NCBI RefSeq assembly: GCF_004000745.1
Contig: NZ_BILV01000009.1
Span: 1-64,000, forward strand
Source of the DNA: Paenibacillus barengoltzii NBRC 101215
GTDB lineage: Bacteria; Bacillota; Bacilli; Paenibacillales; Paenibacillaceae
Length of the DNA: 64,000 nt
Reading direction: 5' to 3'
The position numbers and the translations under genes were made by a program. The notes below the pieces were generated by a model. It did not search any database and was not told the origin of the DNA. It saw nothing but the letters and a program-made list of their open reading frames with translations. Below, in pieces: positions 35,805 to 44,914 of the stretch. Every line of letters starts with the position of its first letter. The stretch's first letter is position 1.

Positions 35805-36839
35805 TTAAATATGAAACCGCGCTCTAAACTTGCCGGGTGATTCTCCAGTCCAGCGTTTAAACTGACGGCTGAAATGGGCAATATCCTTGTAACCAAGTCG
35901 TATCGAAATAGCTTCCACCGATAACTCCGGCTCCAACAGCAGCAGCTTGGCCTTCTTAAGCTTCAGCGCCGATAAATACTGGCGTGGCGACATCCCGTAC
36001 ACGCTGCGGAAAATCCGATTGCAGGAGGACGCGCTGTACCCAAGTCCGGCAGTGACCGCCGCGACAGTCTCGCGTGATCGATCCGCGTCCAGAACGTCGA
36101 CGGATCGACGACCGAAGGAGCCTTCATCATGGGAGACACTACCGCGACTAACATTACTGCTGGTACCATTTTCGCCGTTGCTGCTGGAACTGTTGTTTCT
36201 GGAACTGCTGCTTGTGGGGCTTGCGTTCCCTAATGTTGACACGTTCCACGCCGCCCCCGGCTCCTCGACGCTGCGCTCCAGCGCGGCGGCGATCTCCGCC
36301 GCGATCCGATTCATCCGGCCGTTTGGCGCGCCGGCCTCCTGCTCGGCCAACCCTTCGCTCAGGCCGGCAAACAGCTCGAAGACCGCGGCCATCGTCCGCA
36401 TCTTGTCCGCCACCTTCGTACCTGACCCGTCCGAAGTAAGCGCAATAAGCTTGTCCAAGCTTGGCCGAATAACTTGGGCCAGCGGTCCGTCTGCGGTGTG
36501 GAGCGGATTCTCGCCGCGGCACAGCAGCTCGCGAAGCACGGGCTCGTCGACGTTAAAATGCAAGCAATAATACGTCATCGACTCTGTTCCCAGCGCCCGG
36601 CTTTCGTGCATGTCCTCGGGGCGCAGCAGCAGAAAATCGCCGGGCTGCTGCACATAACGTTTACCGCCGACGATCATCTCTTGACTGCCTGCCAACAGCA
36701 AGTTCACCTCGAACAGCGGGTGGCTGTGGCGCGGATACGACCACTCCGGCGTGACCGTTCGCAAATGCGCGGCAAAGAGCTTAAAGGTCGAATCCATATT
36801 TGGCAGCATATATTCGGTAACCTGATGTTCTCTAGCCAC
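35805..36839 (-). CDS. AraC family transcriptional regulator
   Basis: An AraC/XylS-type regulator of 344 residues. The N-terminal cupin domain (about 10-140, with HSHPLFEVNLLLAG and PGDFLLLRPEDMHESR) would bind a sugar. The C-terminal double helix-turn-helix (about 255-344) ends in the family signature LSVEAISIRLGYKDIAHFSR then FKRWTGESPGKFR. A Ser/Asn-rich low-complexity stretch (about residues 205-245) lies where the first DNA-binding helix region normally begins. The gene is divergent from the GH52 gene and upstream of the dual hydrolase in the same direction, so it probably controls both. Confidence 0.88.
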   Translation of the reverse strand: MAREHQVTEYMLPNMDSTFKLFAAHLRTVTPEWSYPRHSHPLFEVNLLLAGSQEMIVGGKRYVQQPGDFLLLRPEDMHESRALGTESMTYYCLHFNVDEPVLRELLCRGENPLHTADGPLAQVIRPSLDKLIALTSDGSGTKVADKMRTMAAVFELFAGLSEGLAEQEAGAPNGRMNRIAAEIAAALERSVEEPGAAWNVSTLGNASPTSSSSRNNSSSSNGENGTSSNVSRGSVSHDEGSFGRRSVDVLDADRSRETVAAVTAGLGYSASSCNRIFRSVYGMSPRQYLSALKLKKAKLLLLEPELSVEAISIRLGYKDIAHFSRQFKRWTGESPGKFRARFHI

Positions 36840-36943
36840 CCTTATCCCTCCGCTTCTCTATAATCGCTTTCCCTGCCTCACCGCCGTGCACGTTTTGGAT
36901 AAATCGATCGGCGGTTTGGACATGGGCGTTCCCCAAAAGCCTT

Positions 36944-36951
36944 GTTATAAT
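36944..36951 (+). promoter_or_regulatory. Extended -10 element before the GH52 gene
   Basis: TG-T-TATAAT (TATAAT at 36946-36951) with no good -35 at 17 bases, 45 bases before the start codon. A weak -35 fits activation by the divergent AraC regulator. Confidence 0.5.
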
Positions 36952-36995
36952 CAAAACTAGCATAACCGCTGTGAATTGAACAGGAGGTAATTAAC

Positions 36996-39131
36996 TTGGG
37001 TAAAAATATATTTTTTAACGCGCATCACTCTCCGATGGGAGCGTTTGCCAGCTTTACATTAGGTTATCCCGGCCAAAGCGGCGGCTTCGACCTAGAAATG
37101 GCCAGCCCGCCGAACCAAAACATCTATATCGGCCTGCAGGACGATGGGCAAGAGCATTACCGCGCTTTCCCGTTCTTTGGCGAAGGTCTGGACGAGCGTA
37201 ATCGTTACACGACCGAAGAGAGCGGTTCAGACTCCAGCGAGCGACATTCCGTTCAGCAAGTAGAGGGCGGTCTCATCCTGCCGTACAACCGGAATGAAAT
37301 CGTCCGCCGATTTGGGGCAGCCATCGACGAATGGCAAGCCGGCGATTTGACGTTCCGCTTAATCTCCCCGTTTGAAGGCGTACCTGATCCCGAGACAGCA
37401 ACGGAAGAGCAGCTGCGTTTCGCGCTGATGCCGGCCGTGCTTGCCGAGATCACGGTGGACAATACCCGGGGAACGTCGACGCGCAAAGCCTTCTTTGGTA
37501 TGCAAAACAACGACCCTGTCAGCGCCATTCGCCGCCTGGAGGACGTGACGAGCGGCCGCATTTGCGGCATTGGCCAAGGCCGCCATACCGCCATTGCGGC
37601 GAGCGATCCGCGGATTACCAGCGCTGGCTTTTTTACGATGGAATCGATTCTCAAACCAAAGGTTCCGGAAAATCTCCGGTTTGGCCTTGGCCCCGTGGGC
37701 GCACTGCTTATGGAGACACCGGCTGGCGAGAAAGCCACTTACCGCTTTGCACTTTGCTTCTACCGCGCTGGTTACGTCACAACAGGGATAGATGCATCCT
37801 ACTACTATACGCGGTATTTCGCGAACATCGAAGAAGTAGCCGAGTATGCGTTAGCACAATTTGACCGTAAGCTGGAGGTTGCCCGCCAAGGCGACGCGCT
37901 AGTGAACGACGCTAAGCTAAGCGAGGATCAGAAGTTTATGCTTGCACATGCCATCCGCAGCTATTACGGTTCCACGGAGCTGCTAGAGCATGAGGGCAAG
38001 CCGCTCTGGATCGTCAATGAAGGCGAATACCGGATGATGAATACGTTTGATTTGCTGGTTGACCAGTTGTTTTACGAGATCAAAATGAATCCATGGACGG
38101 TTAAAAACGAACTCGATTTCTACACCAGCCGCTACAGCTACCGGGATACGGTGCGGTTTCCGGGAGATTCAACCGAATATCCTGGCGGCATCAGCTTCAC
38201 GCATGACATGGGCGTAAAGAACTCGTTTACCCTTCCTGGCTATTCGTCTTATGAGCTGCATGCGCTCGACGACTGCTTCTCTCACATGACGCAGGAGCAA
38301 CTCGTCAACTGGGTGTTAAGCGCCACCGTTTACGTCCATCAAACGAACGATCGCGAATGGTTGAAGCAGAACCTGCCGATTCTGGAGCAATGCCTGGAAA
38401 GCATGGTAAACCGCGACCATCCTGATCCGTCGCAGCGTACCGGCATTATGGGCCTCGACAGCTCCCGTACAATGGGCGGAGCGGAAATCACCACCTATGA
38501 CAGTCTGGACGTCTCGCTGGGGCAAGCGCGGAATAACATTTATTTGGCCGGCAAGAGCTGGGCAGCGTACGTTGCCTTAGAGAAGCTGCTTCGCGACAAT
38601 GGCCGCGAAACGGCGGCTGCGCTGGCCGGACGCCAAGCCGATTTGTGCGCCGCCACGATTACTTCTCATATGCTGCCGGGCGGTTACATTCCAGCGGTCA
38701 TTCAAGAGAACAATGACTCGAAGATCATCCCTGCGATCGAGGGTCTTATCTACCCGCTCTACACCGGCTGCGAAGAAGCGCTGGATCCAAACGGTCGATT
38801 CGGCGCATATATCGCAGCGCTGTCCACGCACCTGAACACAGTGCTGCAGCCGGGCATCTGCCTGTTCGAGGACGGCGGTTGGAAGTTGTCCTCAACGAGC
38901 AACAACTCCTGGCTAAGTAAAATTTATCTCTGCCAGTACATCGCCCGCCGGATCTTGGGTCTTCCGTGGGACGAACGAGGTCAAGCTGCCGATGCAGCAC
39001 ATGTGGGCTGGCTGACTTCCGAGAAGAATGCCTACTGGAGCTGGAGCGACCAGATGATGGCCGGTGTCATCTGCGGAAGTCGGTATTATCCGCGCGGGGT
39101 TACAGCAATTTTGTGGCTGGACGAGAACTGA
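36996..39131 (+). CDS. GH52 beta-xylosidase
   Basis: A retaining beta-1,4-xylosidase that releases xylose from xylo-oligosaccharides, cytoplasmic (no signal peptide). The N-terminus NIFFNAHHSPMGAFASFTLG is a hallmark of GH52, a small family known from Geobacillus and Paenibacillus. By alignment with Geobacillus XynB (Glu335, Asp495) the nucleophile is Glu342 in VNEGEYRMMNTFDL and the acid/base Asp502 in TTYDSLDVSLG. The length, 711 residues, matches the family. It starts at TTG, 8 bases after GGAGG, and ends with a terminator. It is divergent from an AraC regulator. Confidence 0.95.
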   Translation: MGKNIFFNAHHSPMGAFASFTLGYPGQSGGFDLEMASPPNQNIYIGLQDDGQEHYRAFPFFGEGLDERNRYTTEESGSDSSERHSVQQVEGGLILPYNRNEIVRRFGAAIDEWQAGDLTFRLISPFEGVPDPETATEEQLRFALMPAVLAEITVDNTRGTSTRKAFFGMQNNDPVSAIRRLEDVTSGRICGIGQGRHTAIAASDPRITSAGFFTMESILKPKVPENLRFGLGPVGALLMETPAGEKATYRFALCFYRAGYVTTGIDASYYYTRYFANIEEVAEYALAQFDRKLEVARQGDALVNDAKLSEDQKFMLAHAIRSYYGSTELLEHEGKPLWIVNEGEYRMMNTFDLLVDQLFYEIKMNPWTVKNELDFYTSRYSYRDTVRFPGDSTEYPGGISFTHDMGVKNSFTLPGYSSYELHALDDCFSHMTQEQLVNWVLSATVYVHQTNDREWLKQNLPILEQCLESMVNRDHPDPSQRTGIMGLDSSRTMGGAEITTYDSLDVSLGQARNNIYLAGKSWAAYVALEKLLRDNGRETAAALAGRQADLCAATITSHMLPGGYIPAVIQENNDSKIIPAIEGLIYPLYTGCEEALDPNGRFGAYIAALSTHLNTVLQPGICLFEDGGWKLSSTSNNSWLSKIYLCQYIARRILGLPWDERGQAADAAHVGWLTSEKNAYWSWSDQMMAGVICGSRYYPRGVTAILWLDEN

Positions 39132-39150
39132 TCCCGCTTGCACACAACCA

Positions 39151-39184
39151 AAAAAAGGCTGGTCCCTTATGGGCCCGGCCTTTC
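39151..39184. terminator. Bidirectional terminator after the GH52 gene
   Basis: AAAGGC-GG-CCC / GGG-CC-GCCTTT stem between the convergent GH52 and diguanylate cyclase genes. Confidence 0.65.
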
Positions 39185-39188
39185 GCTG

Positions 39189-40385
39189 TTATGCTCCGCT
39201 ACGTGCAGCCTGGTTACGGCCAGCATGCTTGGCTTGATACAAAGCTTCATCGCTGGATTTAAACAACTCCTGCAACGGCACATCCGAGCCTGCGGGAACA
39301 GTGACCACACCAATGCTGATGGTATACTCGGGTCTAGTGTCCAGGCGCCCGCGATTTCTCTGACTCTCCAGCACGGCGGCACGCAGATTTTCAGCGAACT
39401 CATCCGAGGCCTGCTCGTCCGCTCCCGGAAGGAAGATCGCGAATTCATCTCCGCCATACCGCCCAAACAAATCCCCCTCCCGCAGCCAGGGATGGACCTT
39501 CCCGGCGAATTCCTGCAGCAGCTCGTCTCCGATATGATGACCAAAGGAGTCATTAATCGTCTTAAAATGGTCCACATCGATCAGAATAAACGAGGCCGGG
39601 ATCCCCACCCTCCGGCATTGCCGCAAGGTCTGCTGGGTATGGTGCATAAAGGCCCGCCGGTTCAACGCACCAGTCAGATCGTCATAGCTGGCCAATCTCA
39701 TCAACTCCCGGTCCGTCCGCTCCTTGGAGAGAAGGAAGAAGCCCATGTTCCCCAGCATTAAAAGCGCATACAAAGCCAGGAAGGTTAACGTTTGATAGAC
39801 GCCGGGGTTCATCATGTCCACCAATCCGAGACTGAAGAAAGCCAGCGGGGTGCGAGCGGTCAAGACAATCGCGATTGTGAGGTACATGTAACCTATCAGC
39901 TGGGACAATGAGGAATTCAAGGACGATGGCACTAACCGAACGGCAGGGATCGCCAGCATCACCGCGATAGAGAAGGAGACGACAGCAATGCGAAGTGAAG
40001 CGGTATTATGCAGGAGAACAACCAACAGGTAGGCTGTCATACCCGCTGCGGTCCAATATACGTAGAACCTCCTCGCTTTGGTGCTAAATCCGTCAGTCAC
40101 TTGCAGCAATGCAACCATTTCAGAGACAGCCCCCAGCAGTAAAAACAAATTCGCCGCTGTGAGCACGGCCATGCCCGGTGTATTTTCCGATAATATAAAC
40201 AAACCCCAGGTTACAGCCTGCAGCCATTTGGCGGCATAAAACACGTCCATCACTGACTGTTTGGAATTACGGAACTTGTATGCACTAAAGAGAATGATGG
40301 TCAGAAGATGGCCCAATACGAGCAATACGAATTCCGTTCCCATATCTAATTTTAGATCCAACATGAAACTTTCCACCGTCTCCAT
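39189..40385 (-). CDS. Membrane-bound diguanylate cyclase (GGDEF)
   Basis: Makes cyclic di-GMP from two GTP. The N-terminal half (to about 215) holds six or seven hydrophobic segments. The GGDEF domain follows, with DDLTGALNRRAF, DVDHFKTINDSFGH and the intact signature GRYGGDEF. The inhibitory I-site RxxD (REGD) lies five residues before GGDEF, so product feedback is expected. No EAL domain is present. The start may be the ATG at 40364 (seven residues shorter), which has GGTGG 8 bases upstream. The signal sensed by the membrane part is unknown. Confidence 0.92.
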   Translation of the reverse strand: METVESFMLDLKLDMGTEFVLLVLGHLLTIILFSAYKFRNSKQSVMDVFYAAKWLQAVTWGLFILSENTPGMAVLTAANLFLLLGAVSEMVALLQVTDGFSTKARRFYVYWTAAGMTAYLLVVLLHNTASLRIAVVSFSIAVMLAIPAVRLVPSSLNSSLSQLIGYMYLTIAIVLTARTPLAFFSLGLVDMMNPGVYQTLTFLALYALLMLGNMGFFLLSKERTDRELMRLASYDDLTGALNRRAFMHHTQQTLRQCRRVGIPASFILIDVDHFKTINDSFGHHIGDELLQEFAGKVHPWLREGDLFGRYGGDEFAIFLPGADEQASDEFAENLRAAVLESQRNRGRLDTRPEYTISIGVVTVPAGSDVPLQELFKSSDEALYQAKHAGRNQAARSGA

Positions 40386-40464
40386 CCCACGAAATAATCT
40401 TCATCCTTATTTGATACTTTTTCTTATCATATAACAAATTTCGCCAAAGAGGATGCAGAGAATG

Positions 40465-40511
40465 AAAAAAAACGAGGATTTCCTTCCTGTCAAACAGGAG
40501 GAGATCCCCGC
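40465..40511 (-). terminator. Terminator after the EamA transporter gene
   Basis: On the minus strand CGGGGATCTCCTCCTGT pairs with ACAGGAAGGAAATCCTCG (a few mismatches) and is followed by T8. Confidence 0.75.
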
Positions 40512-40531
40512 TATTTCATCGTTTTGCAAAA

Positions 40532-41548
40532 TTAGTGGTTGGTATCTCCCTGACGGGAGATCAGGAATAACGTGCCCCATATCAGCACGAACCCACAGGC
40601 TTGGGCGACTGTAATCAATTGCTGGAACGCAATCCAGTTAATCAGAACGCCAACCATTGGGAAGCTCAGCTCCGCCAGAGTCGCGACCGACGCTTTGGTT
40701 GTGGTCAGCCCCTTGTAATAGACGAGCAAGCTTAGCAGGCCTGGCAACAACGCTTGTCCAAGCATATTGAGGGAAAATGCAGCAATTTGGGAGGTGCCGG
40801 TCGGCAGGCTCCATGCAGCCCCTTCATTCCAAGTGATCGCCAGCAACAGCGGCAACGCCAAAATAAACCGTAACGATGTCACTGTCTCATATTTCATCGT
40901 CCCGACCATCAACCGCCCCATTACCGTGGATCCGCCCCACAAGGCGGCTGCCCCTAATGAGAGCAGGCTGCCGATCTGCACGAAATCACTCCAATGCCCA
41001 ATCGGCATCGTAAAACCGAAGGTCAGCAGATACGTGCCCAGCAACGCAATAAGCAAATATCCGAAAAAGTAGCGCGGCAGTTTCTCCTTAAGCAGCAATC
41101 CGGCCAGCAGGATGGCAAACAGCGGCTGCATTTTTTGCAGCAACAGGACGGCGTTCAGATCTCCGCTCGACAAAGCTAACGTAAACAGAATCGTGGCAAT
41201 CGCCGAACCGCCCCACGAAATGAATAGCAGCGCGCCTCCTTGACGCCAACCTAGCCCTTTAAGCTCAGAGCGATTTTTCCATAAGACCGGGATGGCAAAA
41301 AGCGCAATAATCAGATGCTCAATCAGTACGATTTGCGCCGAGGTGAGCGACTTCAGCAGGATGACCCGAAACAACGGGTCAACGCCCCACAAGGCTGCCC
41401 CCAACACGACAAGCCAGAAACCGCTGCGCGATTTGCGGGCTTGAGCCGTTCTCGGCGAATGTTGAATCGGACCGGATGCGCCGGCAAGCGCTCCTGCATT
41501 CACTCCGGCTGAGAATTGCATACCACTGCTTACTTTGACTTTCTCCAT
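40532..41548 (-). CDS. EamA/DMT family transporter under FMN riboswitch control (candidate riboflavin transporter)
   Basis: An integral membrane protein of 338 residues with about ten membrane segments in two EamA repeats (FWLVVLGAALWGVDPLF and SLLSLGAAALWGGSTVMGRL are the repeat starts). A cytoplasmic N-terminus of about 45 residues precedes it. The start at 41548 follows AAGGGGA; the longer frame to 41671 covers the riboswitch attenuator and is rejected. Its messenger leader is an FMN riboswitch with a terminator, so flavin represses it. Import of riboflavin, FMN or a precursor is the likely role, by analogy with RibN of the same superfamily. Confidence 0.87.
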   Translation of the reverse strand: MEKVKVSSGMQFSAGVNAGALAGASGPIQHSPRTAQARKSRSGFWLVVLGAALWGVDPLFRVILLKSLTSAQIVLIEHLIIALFAIPVLWKNRSELKGLGWRQGGALLFISWGGSAIATILFTLALSSGDLNAVLLLQKMQPLFAILLAGLLLKEKLPRYFFGYLLIALLGTYLLTFGFTMPIGHWSDFVQIGSLLSLGAAALWGGSTVMGRLMVGTMKYETVTSLRFILALPLLLAITWNEGAAWSLPTGTSQIAAFSLNMLGQALLPGLLSLLVYYKGLTTTKASVATLAELSFPMVGVLINWIAFQQLITVAQACGFVLIWGTLFLISRQGDTNH

Positions 41549-41585
41549 GGTGTCTGTCCCCTTCTTGAATAGAGGGTCTACGTAG

Positions 41586-41627
41586 AAAACCCCCGCATCG
41601 ACCTTCCTGAAGGCTTTGCGAGGGCTG
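41586..41627 (-). terminator. Riboswitch-controlled attenuator before the EamA transporter
   Basis: On the minus strand CCCTCGCA / TGCGGGGG forms a stem followed by TTTT, between the FMN aptamer and the Shine-Dalgarno site. It would form when FMN is bound. Confidence 0.65.
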
Positions 41628-41687
41628 ACCAAATAAGCTTGGCAGGCGACCATGACAGGTCCCTGATTCAAACTTTAAGCTTCATTG

Positions 41688-41837
41688 ATCTCCTCCCATC
41701 CGGACTATACCGTCGGCCTTGGATTCTCACCAAGTCAGTCACTTCAGGCTATGAAAGCCATCCGCGAGTCGCGGGCTGCGGTTTCCTCTTGACGAAACCT
41801 CACCGCCGGTCGGGAATTTCACCCTACCCCGAAGATC
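41688..41837 (-). ncRNA. FMN riboswitch (RFN element)
   Basis: On the minus strand the aptamer reads from ATCTTCGGGGTAGGGTG, AAATTCCCGACCGGCGGT, through a variable hairpin and GCAGCCCGCGA, to TGGTGAGAATCCAAGGCC, GACGGTATAGTCCGGATG and GGAGGAGAT. All conserved RFN blocks are present in order. It lies about 140 bases before the EamA transporter start, with an attenuator between. Confidence 0.95.
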
Positions 41838-41946
41838 TCTATTCATTTAATTTTGGATTACATAAGTTGCTTCTATCATACCGCAGGCTGTCAAGTGACT
41901 CTGTTACAAAAATCACAAAGTTTACTCGCGTCCCAATCAATCAAAG

Positions 41947-43233
41947 TTATCCCCGTTTGACCACCTCGAAATTGTCTTCAAGCAACAGCCAATTTTGCGG
42001 AAAACTTAAACCCAGCTTCCAATAACTCATTCCGCGCAGCCCTAACTCCTTGATCAGGTCAAACTTCGCTTGAATCGAGCGAGCATCCTCAAACCAAACT
42101 TCATGCTCCCGACCTTCCGCATCCCAATATTGGAAAAAAGGTGCCTGATCCCGCTCGCTGTATTGAATGGCGACGCCATGCCGCGCGGCAATTTGAATCG
42201 CCTGCTGCGGACTAATCGCCCTTGCGGAGCTTCCCTCCACAAATGGCAACGTCCAGTCATACCCGTATAGGTTTTGCCCCATCATGATCTTGGAGCCCGG
42301 CATTTCCGTCAGCGCATATTCAAGTACCCGGCGGACAGGACCAATCGGCGACACTGCCTGAGCCGGTCCACCGCTGTAGCCCCATTCATAGGTCATGATC
42401 ACAACAAAATCGGCGATTTCACCGTGGGCCCGGTAATCATGCCCTTCATACCATTTCCCTTTCTGATCGGCACTGGTCTTTGGCGCTAAAGCAGTCGACA
42501 TCAGCCAGCCCTGCTCCGCGAATCGCGCTTTGGCTTTACGCAAGAAGGCGTTGTATGCCTCGCGGTCTTCGGGCCGCAAAAACTCGAAATCGAAATGAAT
42601 ATCCCGAAATCCGTATCGGTTTGCGGTCGTGACGATGTTGTCCAGAAACCGATCTTGAATCGGGATATCATTGAGCAAGATCCGGCCAAGCTCATCGCTA
42701 AACTGGTCGTTCTCCTGATTCGTGATCACCATCATCAGGACAACCCGGTTTGACCGAGCAATTTCCGGAAACTGATTGAGCGGCGGCTCTCGAAGCGAGC
42801 CGTCCCGTTGCGCTAGGAAGCTGAACGGAGCCAGGTAGGTCAGATATCGCGCGGTTTCCCGCGCACTTTCCTCCAGCGCTGCAGAGACCGTTCCGCCGCG
42901 CGGCTCTACATAAGCGTTAAACTCCGCTCTTCTTCGCGGCCGCGGCGGAATGTACAGCCGAAACCCGATCGAAAGGGGTTGATCTACGCTGATGGCATTC
43001 ACGCGGGCCAACTCATGATAACTTAATCCAAATCGTTGAGCGATCGACCATAAGCTGTCCCCAGGCCGGACCCAATAATAGTTGCCGACGTTCGGGATGA
43101 CCAAGGTTTGTCCAACCACGAGCCTCTCCGGATTCGGCAATTCATTAGCTTCAACGATATCTTCATAAGGTATGCCATAGGATTGTGCGATACGATATGT
43201 CGTTTGCCCCGGCTGGACGATATGAACCTGCAT
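41947..43233 (-). CDS. SleL/YaaH-type spore cortex N-acetylglucosaminidase (two LysM plus GH18)
   Basis: A germination-related cortex-lytic enzyme family. Residues 1-48 and 50-96 are two LysM peptidoglycan-binding repeats (VQPGQTTYRIAQSYGIPY and VRPGDSLWSIAQRFGLSY). A GH18 barrel (about 110-420) carries the catalytic DxxDxDxE-type motif as FRDIHFDFEF, with the acid Glu in DFE, and the late MSYWKLGLSFPQ. There is no signal peptide, as in YaaH, which is placed in the coat by SafA-like routes. It is a single gene between the FMN riboswitch unit and metQ. Length 428 matches SleL. Confidence 0.93.
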   Translation of the reverse strand: MQVHIVQPGQTTYRIAQSYGIPYEDIVEANELPNPERLVVGQTLVIPNVGNYYWVRPGDSLWSIAQRFGLSYHELARVNAISVDQPLSIGFRLYIPPRPRRRAEFNAYVEPRGGTVSAALEESARETARYLTYLAPFSFLAQRDGSLREPPLNQFPEIARSNRVVLMMVITNQENDQFSDELGRILLNDIPIQDRFLDNIVTTANRYGFRDIHFDFEFLRPEDREAYNAFLRKAKARFAEQGWLMSTALAPKTSADQKGKWYEGHDYRAHGEIADFVVIMTYEWGYSGGPAQAVSPIGPVRRVLEYALTEMPGSKIMMGQNLYGYDWTLPFVEGSSARAISPQQAIQIAARHGVAIQYSERDQAPFFQYWDAEGREHEVWFEDARSIQAKFDLIKELGLRGMSYWKLGLSFPQNWLLLEDNFEVVKRG

Positions 43234-43341
43234 CGACTCCCCTCCTCCATATGGATCATGCTAACATCATCCTATGAGGAGGGAAGTTTGACCTATTCCG
43301 ATCAGCAGGTACTATACCAAGATTCGTGCCAGGGCACTAAA

Positions 43342-44211
43342 TTAAAACGCCGGAAGCGCAATCTCGTCGTAGTTGTCCTCGAGGAACTGCTTGACCTCTG
43401 GACTAGAAATCGCCTTTGCCAGCTTCTGAATCGGCTCGGAATCGCGGTTATCCTCACGAGCCACCAAAGTGATGGCAAATGCCGATTCGATGGTTTCCGT
43501 CAGCAAAGCATCCTTCTTCGGTGTAAGTCCCAGCGGGCTGGCATAAGCCGGTGTCATCAGCACCAAATCGGCATCGTCCAGCATCCGGGCCAACATGAGC
43601 AGGTCAACTTCCTCGAATTTATAGTTATGTTTGTTCTCTACGATATCTGCAACAGTCCCGTTAATCCCTACGCCTTCCTTCAATTTAATCACGCCGGCTT
43701 TGTCCAGCATGTCAAGGGAGCGTCCACCGTTAGACGCGTCATTGGCGATAACAATCGTTGCTCCATCCGGGAGTTCTTCCATCGATTTATACCGTTTGGA
43801 ATAAGCGCCGTATACCGCATGATACACCGGCTGAACCGGTACGAGGTTCGCGTTTTTGTTTTTATTGTACTCCTCCATCCAAGGGACATGCTGGAAGAAG
43901 TTCGCATCCACTTCCTTGTTCGCCAGTGCATCATTGGGCTGCACATTGTCCGACAAGATCACAACTTCCAAGTTGATGCCCTCTTCCTTCAGCTGCGGTT
44001 TGATCAGCTCCAGAATGTCCGTCATCGGTGGAATCAGCGAAGCTACTTTCAGTGTGGTTTCTGTAGTTCCGTTCTCTGTCGTCTCCGTCTCTGCCGCTGC
44101 CGGTGCTTCCACACCTGTTCCGTTATTCGAGGTATTGCTGTTATTGCCGCAAGCGCTCAGCACCAACATCAGAACTACGAGCGACATGATCCATTTTCCT
44201 GTTTTTAGCAT
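43342..44211 (-). CDS. metQ: MetQ-type methionine ABC transporter substrate-binding lipoprotein
   Basis: An NlpA/MetQ family lipoprotein of 289 residues that captures D- or L-methionine outside the membrane. The signal peptide ends VLMLVLSACGNN (lipobox Cys). Family motifs are VQPNDALANKEVDANFFQHVPWME and TIVIANDASNGGRSLDML. The start at 44211 has GGAGGG 7 bases upstream. It is the last gene of a leftward metN-metI-metQ operon. No SAM riboswitch precedes the operon. Confidence 0.93.
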   Translation of the reverse strand: MLKTGKWIMSLVVLMLVLSACGNNSNTSNNGTGVEAPAAAETETTENGTTETTLKVASLIPPMTDILELIKPQLKEEGINLEVVILSDNVQPNDALANKEVDANFFQHVPWMEEYNKNKNANLVPVQPVYHAVYGAYSKRYKSMEELPDGATIVIANDASNGGRSLDMLDKAGVIKLKEGVGINGTVADIVENKHNYKFEEVDLLMLARMLDDADLVLMTPAYASPLGLTPKKDALLTETIESAFAITLVAREDNRDSEPIQKLAKAISSPEVKQFLEDNYDEIALPAF

Positions 44212-44228
44212 GGTTTCTCCCTCCATTG

Positions 44229-44909
44229 TCAGCGTTTATCCAACCATCGGGACAACGCATTTCCTATAAATTGAATTCCTTGTACCAAAATAACCATCAG
44301 CACAATCACCACAGCCATCAGCTCGGTTTCGAACCGTTGATAACCGTAACGGATGGCAAAATCGCCAACCCCTCCGCCGCCAACCACACCCATCACCGTC
44401 GAATAGGAAATGAAGCTGATCGTCGAGGAGGTTAATCCCAGCACCAGGCCGGAACGGGCTTCAACATACAAAAATTTCGTGATGATCTGCAGCTTGGACG
44501 CCCCCATCGACCGGGCCGATTCAATAACGCCGCGCGGCACCTCCAACAGCGATTGCTCAACGAATCGCGCATAGATGGCAATGGCCACAACGGCCAGCGG
44601 AATCGAGGCAGCCAGCGTTCCGATCGCCGTACCCACGATCAGGCGGGTGAGCGGAATCATAAACACCACCAGCAACAGGAACGGAAAGGAACGAACGACG
44701 TTCACGATCCCGTTCAGCAGAGCGTACCTCAGGGAGTGCTCATATAACTGGCCTTTACCGTTCAGATACAATGCTGTTCCCAGCGGTAAGCCAATTAGTA
44801 AGGCTGCCAGCAACGCGATCCCAACCATCATGAAGGTCTCGCCGATCGCTTCGCCAATTTGACTGCGGTACTGAACGAAGCCCTCCCACATCATCATGAG
44901 AAAATCCAA
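44229..44909 (-). CDS. metI: MetI-type methionine ABC transporter permease
   Basis: An inner membrane permease of 226 residues with five hydrophobic segments (for example MMVGIALLAALLIGLPLGTAL). The cytoplasmic EAA loop that docks with MetN reads LEVPRGVIESARSMGASKLQ. It lies 5 bases after metN and 17 bases before metQ. The length is usual for MetI. Confidence 0.94.
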   Translation of the reverse strand: MDFLMMMWEGFVQYRSQIGEAIGETFMMVGIALLAALLIGLPLGTALYLNGKGQLYEHSLRYALLNGIVNVVRSFPFLLLVVFMIPLTRLIVGTAIGTLAASIPLAVVAIAIYARFVEQSLLEVPRGVIESARSMGASKLQIITKFLYVEARSGLVLGLTSSTISFISYSTVMGVVGGGGVGDFAIRYGYQRFETELMAVVIVLMVILVQGIQFIGNALSRWLDKR

Positions 44910-44914
44910 CGCCT

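Noticed and set aside
41549-41671. N-terminal extension of the EamA transporter to 41671
   Set aside because: It covers the riboswitch attenuator, and the ATG at 41548 has a proper ribosome site.
43108-44208. 366-codon plus-strand frame opposite sleL/metQ
   Set aside because: It spans two real genes and their gap on the other strand and has no motifs.
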